Source: Oscillospiraceae bacterium
Lineage (GTDB): Bacteria > Bacillota > Clostridia > Saccharofermentanales > Saccharofermentanaceae
Assembly (NCBI GenBank): GCA_902767145.1
Contig: CACXGG010000010.1
Span: 1 to 7,282 of the forward strand
Length of the DNA stretch: 7,282 bases
Direction of reading: 5' to 3'
A program made the translations under genes and the position numbers. This document shows, piece by piece, positions 7,166-7,282 of the stretch. The notes beneath the pieces are model-generated. The model was given only the letters and a program-made list of their open reading frames with translations. It was not told the origin of the DNA and did no database searches. How positions within the stretch are numbered: the stretch's first letter is position 1; every line of letters starts with the position of its first letter.

Positions 7166-7169
7166 CTCC
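7166..7169 (-). promoter_or_regulatory. Ribosome binding site of the ECF sigma gene
   Basis: On the minus strand the sequence AAAGGAGACGCC precedes the ATG at 7160-7158; the GGAG core is five bases from the start codon. This site fixes the sigma factor start and rules against the upstream in-frame ATGs at 7223 and 7214. Confidence 0.85.
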
Positions 7170-7186
7170 TTTCCGTACATCAATAA

Positions 7187-7213
7187 GACGATTTGATTTT
7201 ACAACTCGTTGCA
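7187..7213 (-). promoter_or_regulatory. Candidate ECF-type, possibly autoregulatory, promoter of the sigma gene
   Basis: On the minus strand TGCAAC (7213-7208) and CGTC (7190-7187) are separated by 17 bases. This resembles ECF promoters of Firmicutes, which pair an AAC-type -35 with a CGTC or CGTA-type -10. Transcription would start near 7180, leaving a leader of about 20 bases that carries the ribosome binding site. The placement before a sigma gene fits autoregulation, which is common for this class. That this particular sigma factor reads the site is inference. Confidence 0.55.
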
Positions 7214-7223
7214 TGGAATTCAA
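7196..7223 (-). promoter_or_regulatory. Possible overlapping sigma-A promoter of the sigma gene
   Basis: On the minus strand TTGAAT (7223-7218) and TAAAAT (7201-7196), with a 16-base spacer, make a reasonable housekeeping promoter that would give basal expression. It overlaps the ECF-like promoter and its -35 overlaps one arm of the adjacent inverted repeat. The region is A/T-rich, so a chance match is quite possible. Confidence 0.35.
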
Positions 7224-7245
7224 TTATCAACAAGAGTGATAATTG
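7221..7245. repeat. Perfect 9-base inverted repeat, operator-like
   Basis: The arms CAATTATCA (7221-7229) and TGATAATTG (7237-7245) are exact reverse complements around a 7-base spacer (ACAAGAG). The element lies seven bases upstream of the ECF-like -35 and touches the possible sigma-A -35. Its position and symmetry suit the binding site of a dimeric regulator. The A/T-rich arms make a strong RNA terminator unlikely. No regulator can be named. Confidence 0.6.
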
Positions 7246-7270
7246 CGGTATTTTTGAAGAAAGTGCATTT

Positions 7271-7278
7271 ATTATAAT
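7271..7278. promoter_or_regulatory. TATAAT-like -10 element at the window edge, direction unresolved
   Basis: ATTATAAT contains TATAAT on the plus strand (7273-7278) and also on the minus strand (7276-7271). On the plus strand no good -35 stands at the right distance (TTGAAG is only 13 bases away). On the minus strand the -35 would lie beyond the window. It could serve a divergent gene or a longer leader for the sigma gene. Confidence 0.25.
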
Positions 7279-7282
7279 ATAC

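Noticed and set aside
7161..7223. Longer sigma factor starting at the in-frame ATG at 7223 or 7214
   Set aside because: No ribosome binding site precedes them, and the extension would cover the likely promoter; the ATG at 7160 has an ideal GGAG and the normal family start.

Overview
The window looks like chromosomal DNA from a Clostridia-type Firmicute. The support is a Jag/KhpB gene, a YidC without the large periplasmic domain of Gram-negative YidC, strong GGAGG-type ribosome binding sites, and frequent AGG/AGA arginine codons. Base composition looks fairly balanced. The genus cannot be fixed from the sequence alone.

Positions 1-6067 carry, on the plus strand, the conserved block usually found near the bacterial replication origin: yidD (3' end only), yidC, jag/khpB, mnmE, mnmG and rsmG. 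Gaps are 19, 26, 10 and 8 bases, followed by a 4-base overlap, so co-transcription is likely. No internal promoter or terminator is convincing. The first genes serve membrane protein insertion (YidD, YidC) and RNA binding linked to cell envelope physiology (Jag). The last three modify RNA needed for translation: MnmE and MnmG together modify the tRNA wobble uridine, and RsmG methylates 16S rRNA.

Positions 6068-7160 carry, on the minus strand, a two-gene unit converging on rsmG. It encodes an ECF-type RNA polymerase sigma factor and, overlapping it by 17 bases, a small single-pass membrane protein with the layout of an anti-sigma factor. The rsmG stop and the stop of the membrane protein abut with no base between them, inside a perfect 14-base palindrome.

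Positions 7161-7282 are non-coding and hold the control region of the sigma gene: an ECF-like promoter (TGCAAC, 17 bases, CGTC), an overlapping possible sigma-A promoter, a perfect 9-base inverted repeat just upstream, and a TATAAT at the very edge. This suggests an autoregulated, membrane-signal-responsive regulon inserted next to the housekeeping block where parA/parB-type genes are often found. The sigma/membrane-protein pair and its control region are the least ordinary part. I see no mobile element, CRISPR array, tRNA or rRNA.
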